The notes beneath the pieces were generated by a model, which worked only from the letters and a program-made list of their open reading frames with translations, ran no database searches and was not told the DNA's origin. Shown piece by piece: positions 21,421 to 33,293 of a stretch of 64,000 nt of DNA (positions are counted from its first letter, which is position 1; each line of letters opens with the position of its first letter). The DNA lies in contig JAMJFZ010001634.1 of assembly GCA_026225945.1 (NCBI GenBank), positions 60,489-124,488 on the forward strand, in the 5' to 3' direction. A program made the translations under genes and the position numbers. The stretch is from Cricetomys ansorgei. Lineage: Eukaryota > Chordata > Mammalia > Rodentia > Nesomyidae.

Positions 21421-24400
21421 TTGCAGTAAAATTCTGTGTCCTGTGCGGTCCTCTCTGGTCTTTCCACCTGACTGGATGAAGGTGCAACCTATGAGTAACT
21501 ACATTCTAGGGCTCTGTCTACACAGAGCTACGGGAACAGGAGATTTTGTATAGAAATATCCTTGTTGATGTCACCATGCTTTGGGAAATCTGTGGAAGGC
21601 ACATTTAAAAATCAGAGATGCTAATTTCTCTACTATCTTCTGATACTTTGAATTTGAGATTTAGATGTGCGCTTCATTTGGAATTAATTTTGTGGAGGTT
21701 TTAAATGTCATCCCACGTGTTGGGTAGCACTCCACTAATCTGTGATGCAGACGTGTAGAACTGATGACATAACTGACTTCTCATTGCAGAAGAGATAGTA
21801 AGTGACACAAGATAGAGTTTTGGTAAGGGAGAGCTGCCTCTAAATATCCCAAGTATAGGTTGATGCTAACCAGGCCTTTTAGAGACTAGGATGCTAGTCT
21901 GTAATTGTGTGTTTACCAGGATTAAGCACACATGTGGCACCAAGCCTTAACAAAAGAGACCTTAAATACTACAGGCTATAAGGCCCATGCCCATATCAAC
22001 CAACAGTCCTCTATCCAGCTGCTCAATGGGGCATTACTGGGTTACAACCAGCATTATGCCCTGTTGTGCCATTAAAAGTGAAAATTTCTTCTTGTAAAAA
22101 TCATAATCCTTCCAGAAGGAGAAAACAAGCCCTTGCACTATCCATTTGCAAAGGGAAAGACACTGGTTTGTTGAGGGCATGTTTGATCAAGTGAGACTTT
22201 CCCTGAGGCCCCTATGTATAAAGAAGTAACGTAACTCCTTCTCCAACCCAGGAACGTGCTTGGTTGACATGGTCCCAGCCTGGGGCCCACTTCCCGGGAG
22301 CTTTCCCTAAGCCCTGATGGATAGAGGAAAAGCAGCTCCTGCTCTAAAGCCAGCAATATGCTTTGGAGAGCTGGTAATGGTCTGGTGCCCGCACCTTCAG
22401 GGAGGGGTTATTTCAGATTCTGAGAGCTTAACTCTTCCCACCATATGGGTCTGTAGTTATCAGTCCCAAGTCCGCTGTGGTTTGGTCAGGAATATTCCTG
22501 AGATGCCTGTGTATTCCTTGTGCAGCATTGTTTAATTAGACTCCTCCTAAGTTTGTCCCATTGTGTGGTAATTTCTGCTGATTGACATACGCCCCCATTT
22601 GTTTCCATTTTTCCCCCGAAGTAGTATACAAGGTACTATTCTTCTTAAGATGCTTGCTTGGCATAAAACATAGCTTGTGAAAGACCTCCTGACCCCTGCC
22701 TTTGTCTTTTCCGTCTTCTATGTTTCTTATCTTTCTCATCCCCTGGAACTTCCTTTTTTAGGACACTGTCACTAAACCTGATTCAGGTGAATGGTGTAAT
22801 TAAGAAATATTTTTGTAAGTATCTTTGCTATGTAAATCTCCCATCTACCTAAGTGCCTAAACTTGATGCTTCCTGTCCCTTTTGGGGCCTGACTGCCCCC
22901 AAACAAAAATCTCAGGATGTCAGCACATGTGAAATATAGAATAAATTCTAGGTTGACTTATCTTCGAGCAGTAGCCAGAGCGGGATGCATTGCTATTATT
23001 AATGAGATTGTTTTATTATTCTCTTGAGTAGAATAATTTATCTCTGGAAGGCACATTAATTCTAGAAGTGAAGTACCTATAGCCTTTAAGTAAAATGTTT
23101 CGGAGATAATGTTGACTGAGTAGGGTTGCCTTGATGTCAGTCTGTAGCTCCATAGAGCAATGACTTTGCTCTCTCACTGATTAAGTTCCTAAATTTTGAA
23201 ATTAAAGGGCTATAAAACCACAGAGTTTTAAAATTAGCCCTCTGAGTCTACCTGACCCACAGTAAAAGGTTTTCCATGTGGAGCATAACTTCTTTCAAAG
23301 TAGAGCAGCAAGAATATGTGGGTAGGTTAATATATACTCTGCAGGGAGAATCAGATTTGGCAATAGCTAGATCTCTGGCTGGAGTTTAAGGCAGTCAGCA
23401 GCAGGAGTCATCATTGTGAAGAGACTGGGTGGATGATTATGTCATTTCCCAGCATGTATTAATCCATGCCATGTGAATGAGGACAGACCACATTGGTGGG
23501 CATACTATTTTGGGAGCTGAGCTCGAATCAGTGAATATTGAATTTCCAACTAGTGAACTCTCCTATGCTTATCTGTGCAATCCTGGTTGACAAAGTTAAG
23601 TCATATCAGAGGCTTGAGACACAGGCCATGGTCTGTATCTGTGTGTATCTGGTTTCAGTCTGAGAAGCTATCATTGTTCATAGGGACAAGGTCAATCACG
23701 GTCTTATTAATGGCATCCTGTATACCAGGGAAGGGCTTTTTCAATGCCTATATAGTTAAATCTGTTTTCAATTATATTTATCTTTCTAAGGAGTCAGTTA
23801 TCAGTATCTCTTTTTTATTTTCATTTTCCCTAATGCATCACTGCTCTAATCTCTGTTTGTTTCTGTTCTCCAATGTTTCCTGGTCATCAACATCTTCTTT
23901 CCATTTTCCTCAAGTGCTATTTATTTATTCATTTGTTTTTGATGGCAGTGACTCCAGTAGCCCAAACTTGACTCCTCTATGTCATTGTGAATTGCTTTGA
24001 AATCTAATCTTGCCTCTGACACTGAGTGCTTGGGAATTTACTGCAGCTCCTTCCAGTTTGGGCCTTGACTGGTCATCAAAAGGATAAAGAGAGCAGAGCA
24101 GTAAATGAGTGACTTCTACTCCAAGTTCTCTGGCTTTTACTGTAGCATTACAAAGGAAGAAGGACCTGTGTAAGAACTGAGTTCACTGACCAACTTTGAA
24201 GCTGGTGTACTCACATCACAGAAATGGAGGGGCAGAGAGGAGGGTGAGAGCTTTCCTGTTTTGGCAGTGGTTGAAATTACCAACAAGTAGACAATAATCA
24301 ATTTCTGTTGATCAATAAATGTTCTCGCTGGCTGCTTTTTGGGTTTCACACACCAAAGCAATAAAGGATCTGGATAAAGTATTCAACTTATCATGACACC

Positions 24401-25589
24401 AACTTACTGTTTTTAGACTGGTTCAAGGAAATGAAAATCAGAAAATCTTGTTTGTCTATTCCTCACAAGACTATTATTTTTCCTGGCAAAAAATGTGGAC
24501 ACCACCCCCAAACAAAAAAAACCAAAAGAGTAGTGAGCAATCCTTGGTGTGCTCTAGTACAGATCTCTAGTCCGTTAAAGGAAAACATAGGTCATAAACC
24601 CGGATTCAACTTTTAAAATAATTTTCTGAGAATATAATTACAGCACTTCTCCTTTCTCTTTCCTCCTCCTATATGCCCCTCCTCGATTTCTAGTTTATGG
24701 CCTCTATTTGCTTTGATTGTTGCTACTGTTTCCTTTTGACCTAAGTTTGCCTGCAGAGTTCCTAGCCATGAGGGAAAGGGATGGCTTTCCTGGACATTTA
24801 TTGTGTAATGGAGTGTGAAAACAGAGGACCTTACATCTATGAGCAAACAGGAAGTGTATGTGGAGAATAGAAGAATTAATACTAAAACATAAATATCTCA
24901 GACTAGTGCTCTTATCACTTCTAAAGTTGAAGGGCAGAGCTGGGGTCTCTGCTCATGCAGTACAGGAGCTGCAGCAGTCCTGCATTTCATCTGGGTGACC
25001 GTAGCTAATGAGAGACTCTGGGAAGCCCTGGCAAACAGGAGAACATAAAGTACATAAAGAAGGTAATTTGTGGGTTCTTTCCAGGATTTTCCTCTGTTTT
25101 TGCTATTGGGAGCTATGAGGGATGCCATACGTCATGCCATGGTGAATGTGGGGCCCATGGTCCCCTGACCAGGAGGAACAGGTCCAATGAATGTCAGAGC
25201 TTCTGACACTGTGATGGACTGTAAGCTAGACTGTAGTTCTTTTACTGCATGTAGTACCTGGGCAGATGCCCTTGGCCTCTGAGCCTCCCTGAGTGTAGAA
25301 TCCCAGGTAATTGAATGCTCTGTAGCTTTGACTGCGAGAAGCTGTGGTGCTTGTAACATCATTGTCCAGTGTATACACACAGGATTTGCTTTGAGTGTGC
25401 AGTTAGAAGAGATGCTTGAAAACTGAAGATGTCAATGCTAGGTGTTCTGAATGCTGCATTCCACTTTCAGGTTTGTGTTATTAATCACTGAAACAGTTTA
25501 TGAAGAGGTACAAAAGAGGTGATGTGGGTCATCATTCAGCAGTACTTGATGAGAAATCTTTCTGATGTGTGTTTGTTTTTCAAGACATG

Positions 25590-25722
25590 TTTTCTCTAAT
25601 TTAACTCTCATTGTCCTGGAACTTATTCTGTAGTCCAGGATGGCCTTGAACTCATAGAAATCTACCTGACTCTACCTGTCAAATGCTGGGAAGAACAGTG
25701 TGTACCACCACTGCCTGGTTGG
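25590..25722 (-). mobile_element. B1-type SINE in M'1
   Basis: The complement carries a B1 body with GAGTTCAAGGCCATCCTGGA. Direct counterparts are at 38548-38672 and 54222-54338. Confidence 0.82.
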
Positions 25723-27227
25723 TTATAATTCTTTAACCTTTGATCTACTTGGCGCAATCCAAAGGATTCTGATCCAGGGAAATTCAATTCCAGGGCATGA
25801 AAGGCATTTCTGAGCTGGAGAGATTTCTTGGGTGAGCATGGGTTTGAATGGGTGGATAGTTTAGGTTCCCTATATAGTGGCAGGTAACAGAAATTCAATT
25901 ATTCTTCAACATTGTTTTGTGTTTGGAGATCATTGGGGCTGGGTTTTCCAGAAACCATAGGGAGTGTGAGGGGCTGCAGAGCAATAGAAGACCTTCTGAC
26001 ACTTTTATTTCCAGGAATAACTCCAGAATGTGAGGTTCATTTTCCACAAGAAGGCTGGATGATGGCTCCATTCCTGTAGGAGCTTTCTTCCTGAAATTCA
26101 GGTCGATCTCTATACAAATGAATAGTAAGGAAAAGTTTAGTCTCTACGGTAAGTGGTCCAGCTAGTATATCAAGGGTGTCTACCAATAGAAAGTTGAATC
26201 CAATTGTTGTTCCATCCATAAAGCTGCTTATCTTAGCTGGTGTTCAGTTACACTCGAATTCTAAAGAAGTACACTGTAATGTACTTGCTAGTCTGAGCTA
26301 GGGCATGCAGCAAAGAGTAAGTTTTCTTCTTCATAACCTGTATGTGGACTGCAGCAGAAAGTGTGTCTCAGAGTAAAGGTTGGTCTTGCTTCCTCAAATG
26401 ACACTGATTAAAAGTTGGTCTTCCCATTCCGAATAATTTAATTTGGAGAAAAAAAATTGCCTCACAAGTAAGTACTCCTAGCTGCTTAGGTGTTAGGTAA
26501 TTCCAAAAGTAGTCAGTGCTGTGCCCAAGAATAGCCGTCACAACAGCCAAGAAGACCTAGGAAAGATTTGTTACCTGCAGCAGGCAAGAAGAGCATGGGA
26601 GTCTTTTCCAAAGCAATGATTTTCCTCAACAAAGAAAGCATGTGAATTTTCGGGAGTCTGGACATGTTTTGTCTATTCCTAGGCATACTTAGTTAATAAA
26701 TCCACTGCTGATCATGGTCAAAATGTAACATTGGAGATAGTTGGAAGTGTTCAAAGCTCATGTCATGTAGGAACATGATTAAATTTTGAAAATCATGGAA
26801 AGAATCACCTGTGGTAAAATCGTCTTATACTAAAAGTTCTGAGGTGAATATCAAGTAAATGATACTGTATAAGTAGATTTATTAGGAGCCAATGCTAACT
26901 GTTCGTTATGCCATATAATCTAAAAGATAAATGTATCAGTGCCACAATTCTCACAAATACAAACGGCACAAATACAGAAAACATCGAGGTAAAGTCACCT
27001 ATGAACAGTGTCTATGCCCTTCTTAGCGGAGTTATTTTAACCTTAGAACTAGGCTGCTTTTGCTTCTGATCAGTCTGTTTAGGAAGACAGCTGCAGCTGC
27101 TTCTGTGCAGTCCCAGAAGGAGCCTACTGCTGTTTGTTTCAGGGCTGTGACCTTAATATAAAGAATTCCATTCTTTTTGTTTGTTTTGTTTTTTTGTTCT
27201 TTCACCTTTATTTTTACTTTCGCTATA

Positions 27228-27405
27228 TGGGTATTGGCTAACATGTGGTAATGTGCAGTATCTCCAGAAGACAGAAGAGAGCATCAGATCCAGTAGGATG
27301 GACATTACAGCTGAATGTTAGCTAATATGTGGGTTATGGATTTGGTCCCAGGATCCTTTGAAAATACACCCAGTGCTCAAACTGCTGAGCCATCTCTCTT
27401 GCCCC
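27228..27405 (-). mobile_element. B3/B2-family SINE (L2)
   Basis: Counterpart of 7625-7800 with the same orientation and ends. Confidence 0.8.
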
Positions 27406-28005
27406 TCACTTTTTATTTAAATTTACTTTATACATTTCTTTATTAAAATGGATTAATCACTTGCCCCCATGTGTGATGACATTGTATTGACTAACCTGTT
27501 AGGAAGCTCATCCCTGCCTGAGGCTAATTCTACTATCTGCAGGAGAATTTTGCTTTTTAATGAGTAATGAGTATCTGACTTTCTAGTGACCTAGGCTGCC
27601 TTGGAAAGGAAATATTATCAAGAAAGGAGAACTTGCGGGAGGAAATATCTCTGGACTTAAAAACACTAGCAATATTTTGGAGCACTCAGGATCCATTCCC
27701 ACTACATATGACAACTTGATACTATCTATAACTCCAGTTTCAGGGGTTCTAACACCATCTCCTGTCTTTCCTAGCTCCTAGGCATAAATGGAGTACAAAG
27801 ACATGCATACAGGCAAAGCACCCATAGAAGAAAATTATGACTAAATTTATTTCTGTAAAACAAAAGAAGAGACAACTTGCACCATAAAACTTGTTTTTCT
27901 AACTGTGTGTGTATGGTAGTACATAACTCTCCAACACTCTGAGTGCAGAAACAAGGACATCACTGGGAGTTTGTCCAAAACCCAGGCTATGAAGTCAGCA
28001 TACGT

Positions 28006-28006
<1 letters not shown>

Positions 28007-28042
<36 letters not shown>
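28007..28042 (+). repeat. CA microsatellite (L2)
   Basis: About 18 CA units at the site homologous to 8378-8427. Confidence 0.96.
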
Positions 28043-28046
<4 letters not shown>

Positions 28047-29122
28047 CTGAAAAGAAGAACAAAGCTTAAAAACATAGAGGAAAAGGAACATTGCGTAGAT
28101 TGAGCAGTACAATATTTCTTAAAGAGATATCAGGTTCTGGCCCTAGTGCCCATATATACCATCATTTCAAAATGGATATTATGAAGCATGGTAGCACATG
28201 CCATTGATCCCAGCACTTTGAGGGTAAACACAGGTAGAGATCTGCTGGGAATAAAATGGCTGTGTAGATGGCTGCTTGACACAGTGTGTCAAGGTGTGCC
28301 ACCTCTGCAGAAGAAATCTTGCAATAGCTGTTCTACAAATGGGCCTACTATTCTTTATACGTTGTTCTTTTGTTTTTCCTTCTAAATATTCCTTTCTTCA
28401 TGTAAAGAGACCCAGGCCAATGCCTCCATGGTGTCTGCCCTCTTGGTAGGCCCTTAATCAGGAGGAAGAATGCTGAATCTAATGAACGTGATGAAGAAGC
28501 CTTTGTGAGTGTCCTAAGTGTTTTGCTCCTTGGTCAGGCTTGATAAATACAAGTCATGAAGGGAAAAGATAAAATTGTGCACGAACTCTTCCCTAAATAT
28601 GGTGTAACCAAGTTCAGTGACAGGAATTTAGCTCCTGCCCCTGTGTTTTCTGAAATGGAGGGCATTTACAGAGTCCCAGAAACAAGCAAAATTGGTAATC
28701 AAGGGAAAGAGGAATAAATGCTGTTAATGCCAAAATAAACAAAAAACATATGACTGAAGTTTGGACAGATATAGGGAAGAAGTAGAAGATCTAGAGAAAG
28801 TGTAAAATCTACAAATAAAAATTTTTGTCTAGCACCTCTTTGTTGTTCTGTGATATATGCTGTAACCACATTAGGGAATCTACTAAACCACCAATGAACC
28901 ATTGAGTTAGAGGCTCTTTAAGAGAAAACAAGTTGAAGATGAAGCTGTTACAATGAAGGTTGTTCTTGCTTAGTGTGCCAAGTGAGCACAGGAATTTGGA
29001 AAAATGCAAACATGCGATTTTTCTGTGAAGCTTTGAATGTGCTTGACCTTGATAAACTGATAGATTTGCAATGTACATTTCAGTAGATTAAAGACTGGGC
29101 TGGCTCATGCTCTGGAGAAGTA

Positions 29123-29206
29123 GAAGAAGAAAAAAGCAGAAAGAAGAAGGAGAAATAGCGAGAGAAAGAAAAAATAAAAAAACTGAGAGAGAGAGGAAAG
29201 TAGAGA
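29123..29206 (+). repeat. Purine-rich GA tract (L2)
   Basis: Counterpart of 9513-9603 with more A-rich interruptions. Confidence 0.85.
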
Positions 29207-30159
29207 ATTATGAAGTTCTGATCCTCTTCTCAGATGACTAGCTTTCTGTTTGTACCAGCTTTTGACTCCTGAATCAATTCTTCATGCCCCTCCCAGGCAT
29301 CCCTTTCTCAAGCCTAGGCTGGATACAGCTGATATCCAGGAGTTTGAGGCTATCAAGTCTACCTAGTCACTTCCACAGTAATTCCAATATAAGAAAAGAT
29401 CTGAATTTTCTAATTAATAACAATAAATAAAGGTAAAAATTATACATACACTTCATAAAAATAAAATAACAACATAATAAGGATGATGATGGTGATAATC
29501 AGGCACGCCTGTGAGATTTTCTAATATATCCACAGTCTAATTACATAGAAGAATTCATTCTATCAGATTAGGTCAACTAGCAAATCTTGACAAGCAATGC
29601 TGTGTTTTTTGACTTTGGCACTCAGAATATATGCTGGTCCACAATGTGTTCATATAAAGCATATCCAAATCCATTTCTAAGTGTTCAAGATAATATGGAG
29701 ACTACACTTTTTCTTAGTATTCATTTGTATAGAGATCGACCTGAATTTCAGGAAGAAGGCTCCTACAGAAATGGAGCCATCATCCAGTGTTCTGGTTGAA
29801 AAAGAACCTATCATCGTATTTGTGATCTGGTTCCTGCTTTTCTCTCAGAGTTACTTTAACTCCCCTGCTTACCCAATAAAAATAGCATCAGTTCACCAGA
29901 ATTTAGCTTGAAGCCATGGGGGAAAAACTTGTTCCCTAAAAATCTCTTTAATCGTTAATAGTCTGGAGACTCTTCGACCTGGGTGACAGTTAAATCACCG
30001 CCCATCAAGCTGGGAAAGGGCTGTGCAAGCTAGTCACCATGTTTCCTAGGGGAAGTGGCACAGTAAGAGCCAACCATAGGAGTTCAGGCATAAGTGCTAC
30101 TGAAAAGGCCATCTAGTGGAAGCATGGGCCAGATACCACACTGTGTGTGTACTTTGAGC

Positions 30160-30500
30160 ACACCCTAATCCTAAGGGAGATGCTCCTGTCACTCAGAACT
30201 CACTAGCCAATCAGGGCCTTCAGGTGGGCCCGTCAATTGGAAGGGGTGGAGAGATCCTCTAGGCGCCCTGATTCAGGTTCTATAGCTAAGTGGTTTGGTG
30301 TGTTGCGCTGTGAGATTTCCTACCGGAAGTTGTGAGAAGAGCACAGGCAGTGTCCGAAGCAACGAAATGGTGAGTAAGGAGCCTTTGTCCCCAAGCCAGG
30401 AGGAGTGGAATGCTGAGCTGCCGGAGCCTGGGTGGTGGGTCCTCTGAGGAGTGCAGCCAACATGGCGTCAGGCCAGGTCCCTCCAACTCCCTGGACAGCA
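30160..30500 (+). promoter_or_regulatory. KRAB-ZFP-type promoter and exon 1 of M2
   Basis: A CCAAT box is at 30207-30211 and an ATG at 30367-30369 is followed by GTGAGTAAG, close to the consensus donor. A YY1-like AACATGGCG is at 30459-30467. Several CpGs kept in M1 are TG or CA here. The exon structure is intact, so this is a plausible active alternative first exon. Confidence 0.65.
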
Positions 30501-30887
30501 CAGTGAGTGCTTACAAACTTCACTCTGCGGGTTCATCTGCGCAGAACTTTGGGAGCAGGGCACTGTGTGTAGAAATATCCTTGTAGTCAACAGCACTGTG
30601 GTTTTTGTGCATGCGACTTATGTTGTTTGCCAAATCATTGTAACTTTGCTTTTTTAAGGTGACTCTTGTACTTAAAACATTATTCTATAAAATCTTTTGC
30701 TGATTAACTCTCCCATCTGCCTAAGTGGTTAGACTTGCAGTCTCCTTTCCCTATCTACATTGTTCAAGGTACAATCTGGGGCTGAATCTCAAAGGGACTT
30801 AGTGATGAGAGCATGTGTGAAATTGAAAATCTGCTCTAGGCTGGCTTTTATTTGATCAGTAGCCAGAGATGGATGCATGGTATTAAA

Positions 30888-30963
30888 GAGATATTATTAT
30901 TATTATTGTTATTATTATTGTTATTATTAATTATTATTATCATTACTACTACTACTACTATTA
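30888..30963 (+). repeat. ATT/ACT trinucleotide tract (M2)
   Basis: A TTA/TTG run followed by TAC triplets. It is the leucine-then-isoleucine-then-threonine stretch of a spurious open frame, not a gene. Confidence 0.88.
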
Positions 30964-31061
30964 CATCAAATGTGAGGAGTGATTTCTCCCTGGGAAGGCC
31001 TATAAATTCTAGAACAACTGCATGCATTTCCAGCCTTTTGGAAAATTGTTTACATGATAAG

Positions 31062-31222
31062 TTTTTGTTTTGTTTTTTTGAGATATGGTTTCATTGTTGT
31101 AACTCTGACTTTCTTGGAGCTTGCTCTGTAGAGTAGGCTGTCCTTGAAGTCAGAGATGCACCTGCCTTTGCACCTTGAGTGCTGGGAATAAAGGCGTGTG
31201 ACAGCACTGCCCAGCTCAGAGA
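31062..31222 (-). mobile_element. B1-type SINE (M2)
   Basis: Counterpart of 11478-11640 and 43352-43520. Confidence 0.88.
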
Positions 31223-32009
31223 CAAGTTCTATTATGCTGAGTCAGGTGGCCTTGATCTTAGTCTGCAGCTCCAAAGGTCAATGACCTTGCTGTCCTCCTG
31301 ATTATCCTTCCTAAATTCTTAAAGATCTGTACCATCACAGAGTTCTAAAATTACCCATTTGAATCACAGAGTCAACTGTCCTTTGAAGGAGATGTATTTG
31401 CAGATGGAACATGACTTCTGCCTTCAGACAGAATAGGAGAAATAGGTTATTGTGTACACTTCTGGGGAAACAGGGTAGGCTGTAGCTGTGTCACTGGCTG
31501 AATTTTAAGACAGTCAACTGCAGAGGTCACCATTATGAAGAAGGTATGACCGGGGCAAGGTGAGTGATTTTGTAATTTCCTAGCATGTGTTCATTCATGG
31601 CATGCGAATGAAGATTGAGCAGATTGATGGGTGTAGAGTTTGGTAATGTTAGCTTTTGTAGGTGTGTATGGGATTTCCAATTAGAGACCCTCCTATGCAG
31701 ATATGTGCAGTCCTGGTTGACACAATTAAGTCAGCTCCAGGATTTGAGACAGAGGTCTTTGGGTATAACTGTGTGTCAGAATTCAGATCTCAGCAGGTAA
31801 TGTTGTGCATAGAGGCAAGGTCAATAAGTATTTTATTAATTGCATTTGCCATACCAGGGAAGCGCCTACTATTTATCACAGTCTGGAGAGCTATGTGTCT
31901 TTTGAATTTTATTTATCTTTCTGTAGTAAATTATTGGTATCAAGTTTTTAAAATTTCATTTGCTTCTCCCTCATCCCCTCCTCTATGTCTCTTTCAAGAG
32001 AGTATTTTT

Positions 32010-32218
32010 CTATTGTTAAACTCTGGCTATTTTGGAATTCACTCTGTAGACCAGGCTAGACTCAAACACAGACATGCCTCTGCCCTCTGCCCTCTGCCCT
32101 CTGCCCTCTGCCCTCTGCCCTCTGCCCTCTTGCCTCTAGCCTCTGCCTCTGGCCTCTGCCTCTGCCTCTGCCTTCCAAATCCTGGGATTAAAACTTGCAC
32201 CACCACCACCCAACAAGA
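32010..32218 (-). mobile_element. B1-type SINE with heptamer expansion (M2)
   Basis: B1 on the complement, in which the GGCAGAG stretch has grown to seven or more perfect CCCTCTG heptamers at about 32083-32134, with hexamers beyond. Other copies expanded a hexamer instead, so expansion at this site arose independently with a different unit length. Confidence 0.88.
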
Positions 32219-33293
32219 TTTCATTTACTTTAATGCATCACTGTCTAATCTCTGATTTTTGTGTTCTCCAATGTTTCCATGTCATTAAGAATTTTATTCC
32301 ATTTTTCTCAAGTTCTATTTGATTATTTCTTTCTGTTTATAGCAATGTCTCCTGCAGACCAGGCTTGCCTAACTGTATTATTGAGAATGGCTTTGAAAAC
32401 CTAATCCTGCCACTGCCACCCAGTGCTGAGTGCAGTACTCCAACTCCTTCCTGGCTGGGCCTTGACTGGTCATCGAGAAGGAAGAAGAGACCAGTGAACG
32501 AGGGACTCCAACCTCTCTGCTCTTTGGGGACTTTGTAAAACAGAGGAAACTGTTAAAGAATTGAGTTCATTGACTAACATTGAAGCTGGTGTTGTCACAG
32601 TATAGAAAAGGGAGTGGCAGGAAAGACTATGAGAGCTTTCCTACTGTGGCATTAGTTGGAATTACCAGAGGGTAGTAAGGTAATCAATTTGAGTTGATTA
32701 TTAAATGTCCTGATTGTCCATTTCTTGAGGTTCACATACCATGACAATCAAGAATCTGGATAAAGAACAGGACTCATGGTAAAACTAACTTACTGTTATT
32801 AGACTAAGTCAGCCAAAACAGACGATCTGGACAAATTTGTTTGACCATGCCACACTGCCTGAATATGTGTAGTGTGCACGAGAGGTATGGATAATCCTTG
32901 TTGTACTCGTAATACAGAACTCTAGTCCCTAGAGCACATGGAGCCATGAACCCTGTTTCATCTTTTTAAAATAATATTTGAGATCATAATTACATCTTTC
33001 CATTTTCTCTTTCCTTCCCCCATGGCTTTCAAATTCACCACCTTTTTTCCTTTAATTGTTGTTAGTGTTTGAATTTGACATATATTTGATTGCTAGAGAC
33101 TTCCTAGCTGTGATGCTAAGATATGGATTCCTTAGCCAGTGAGTGTGTAGTGGATTGTGAAAACAAAGGACTCTACTCCTGGAAGAAAAGTGGAAACTAC
33201 TTAGGAAATTGGAAGAATTTCTACAAATATCCTAGATTAGTTACCTGTCAGAGCCAAGGGTAGAAAGGCTGAGAGCTGGGAAGACTTGTGCTG

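Larger units (their letters stand above)
20541..26037 (+). repeat. M'1 segment of unit 1
   Basis: A diverged direct relative of M. The exon-1 area at 21.1-21.4 kb, the segment near 25140-25340 and the final SINE all align with M features. It ends at the junction with the inverted stub of unit 2 at about 26037. Besides the weak promoter, no gene is evident. Confidence 0.75.
26038..29690 (+). repeat. L2 segment of unit 2
   Basis: Direct counterpart of 6420-10096. The first ~110 bp (26044-26150) is the reverse complement of the M start (29693-29800), so even without the big palindrome each unit has a short inverted repeat flanking L. It holds a B3-like SINE, a CA tract at 28007-28042 and a GA-rich tract. 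No gene is seen. Confidence 0.85.
29691..33293 (+). repeat. M2 segment of unit 2, shortened
   Basis: Single-copy version of the M segment without the tandem duplication. At about 33293 the sequence jumps from the counterpart of 15510 to the counterpart of ~17170, a loss of about 1.7 kb that includes the Cys-rich stretch and the TTAGGG-like tract. Confidence 0.82.

Noticed and set aside
31662..32255. 197-codon plus-strand frame
   Set aside because: It runs through a B1 SINE and the CCCTCTG expansion; the same frame is interrupted or shorter in M1 and M3.
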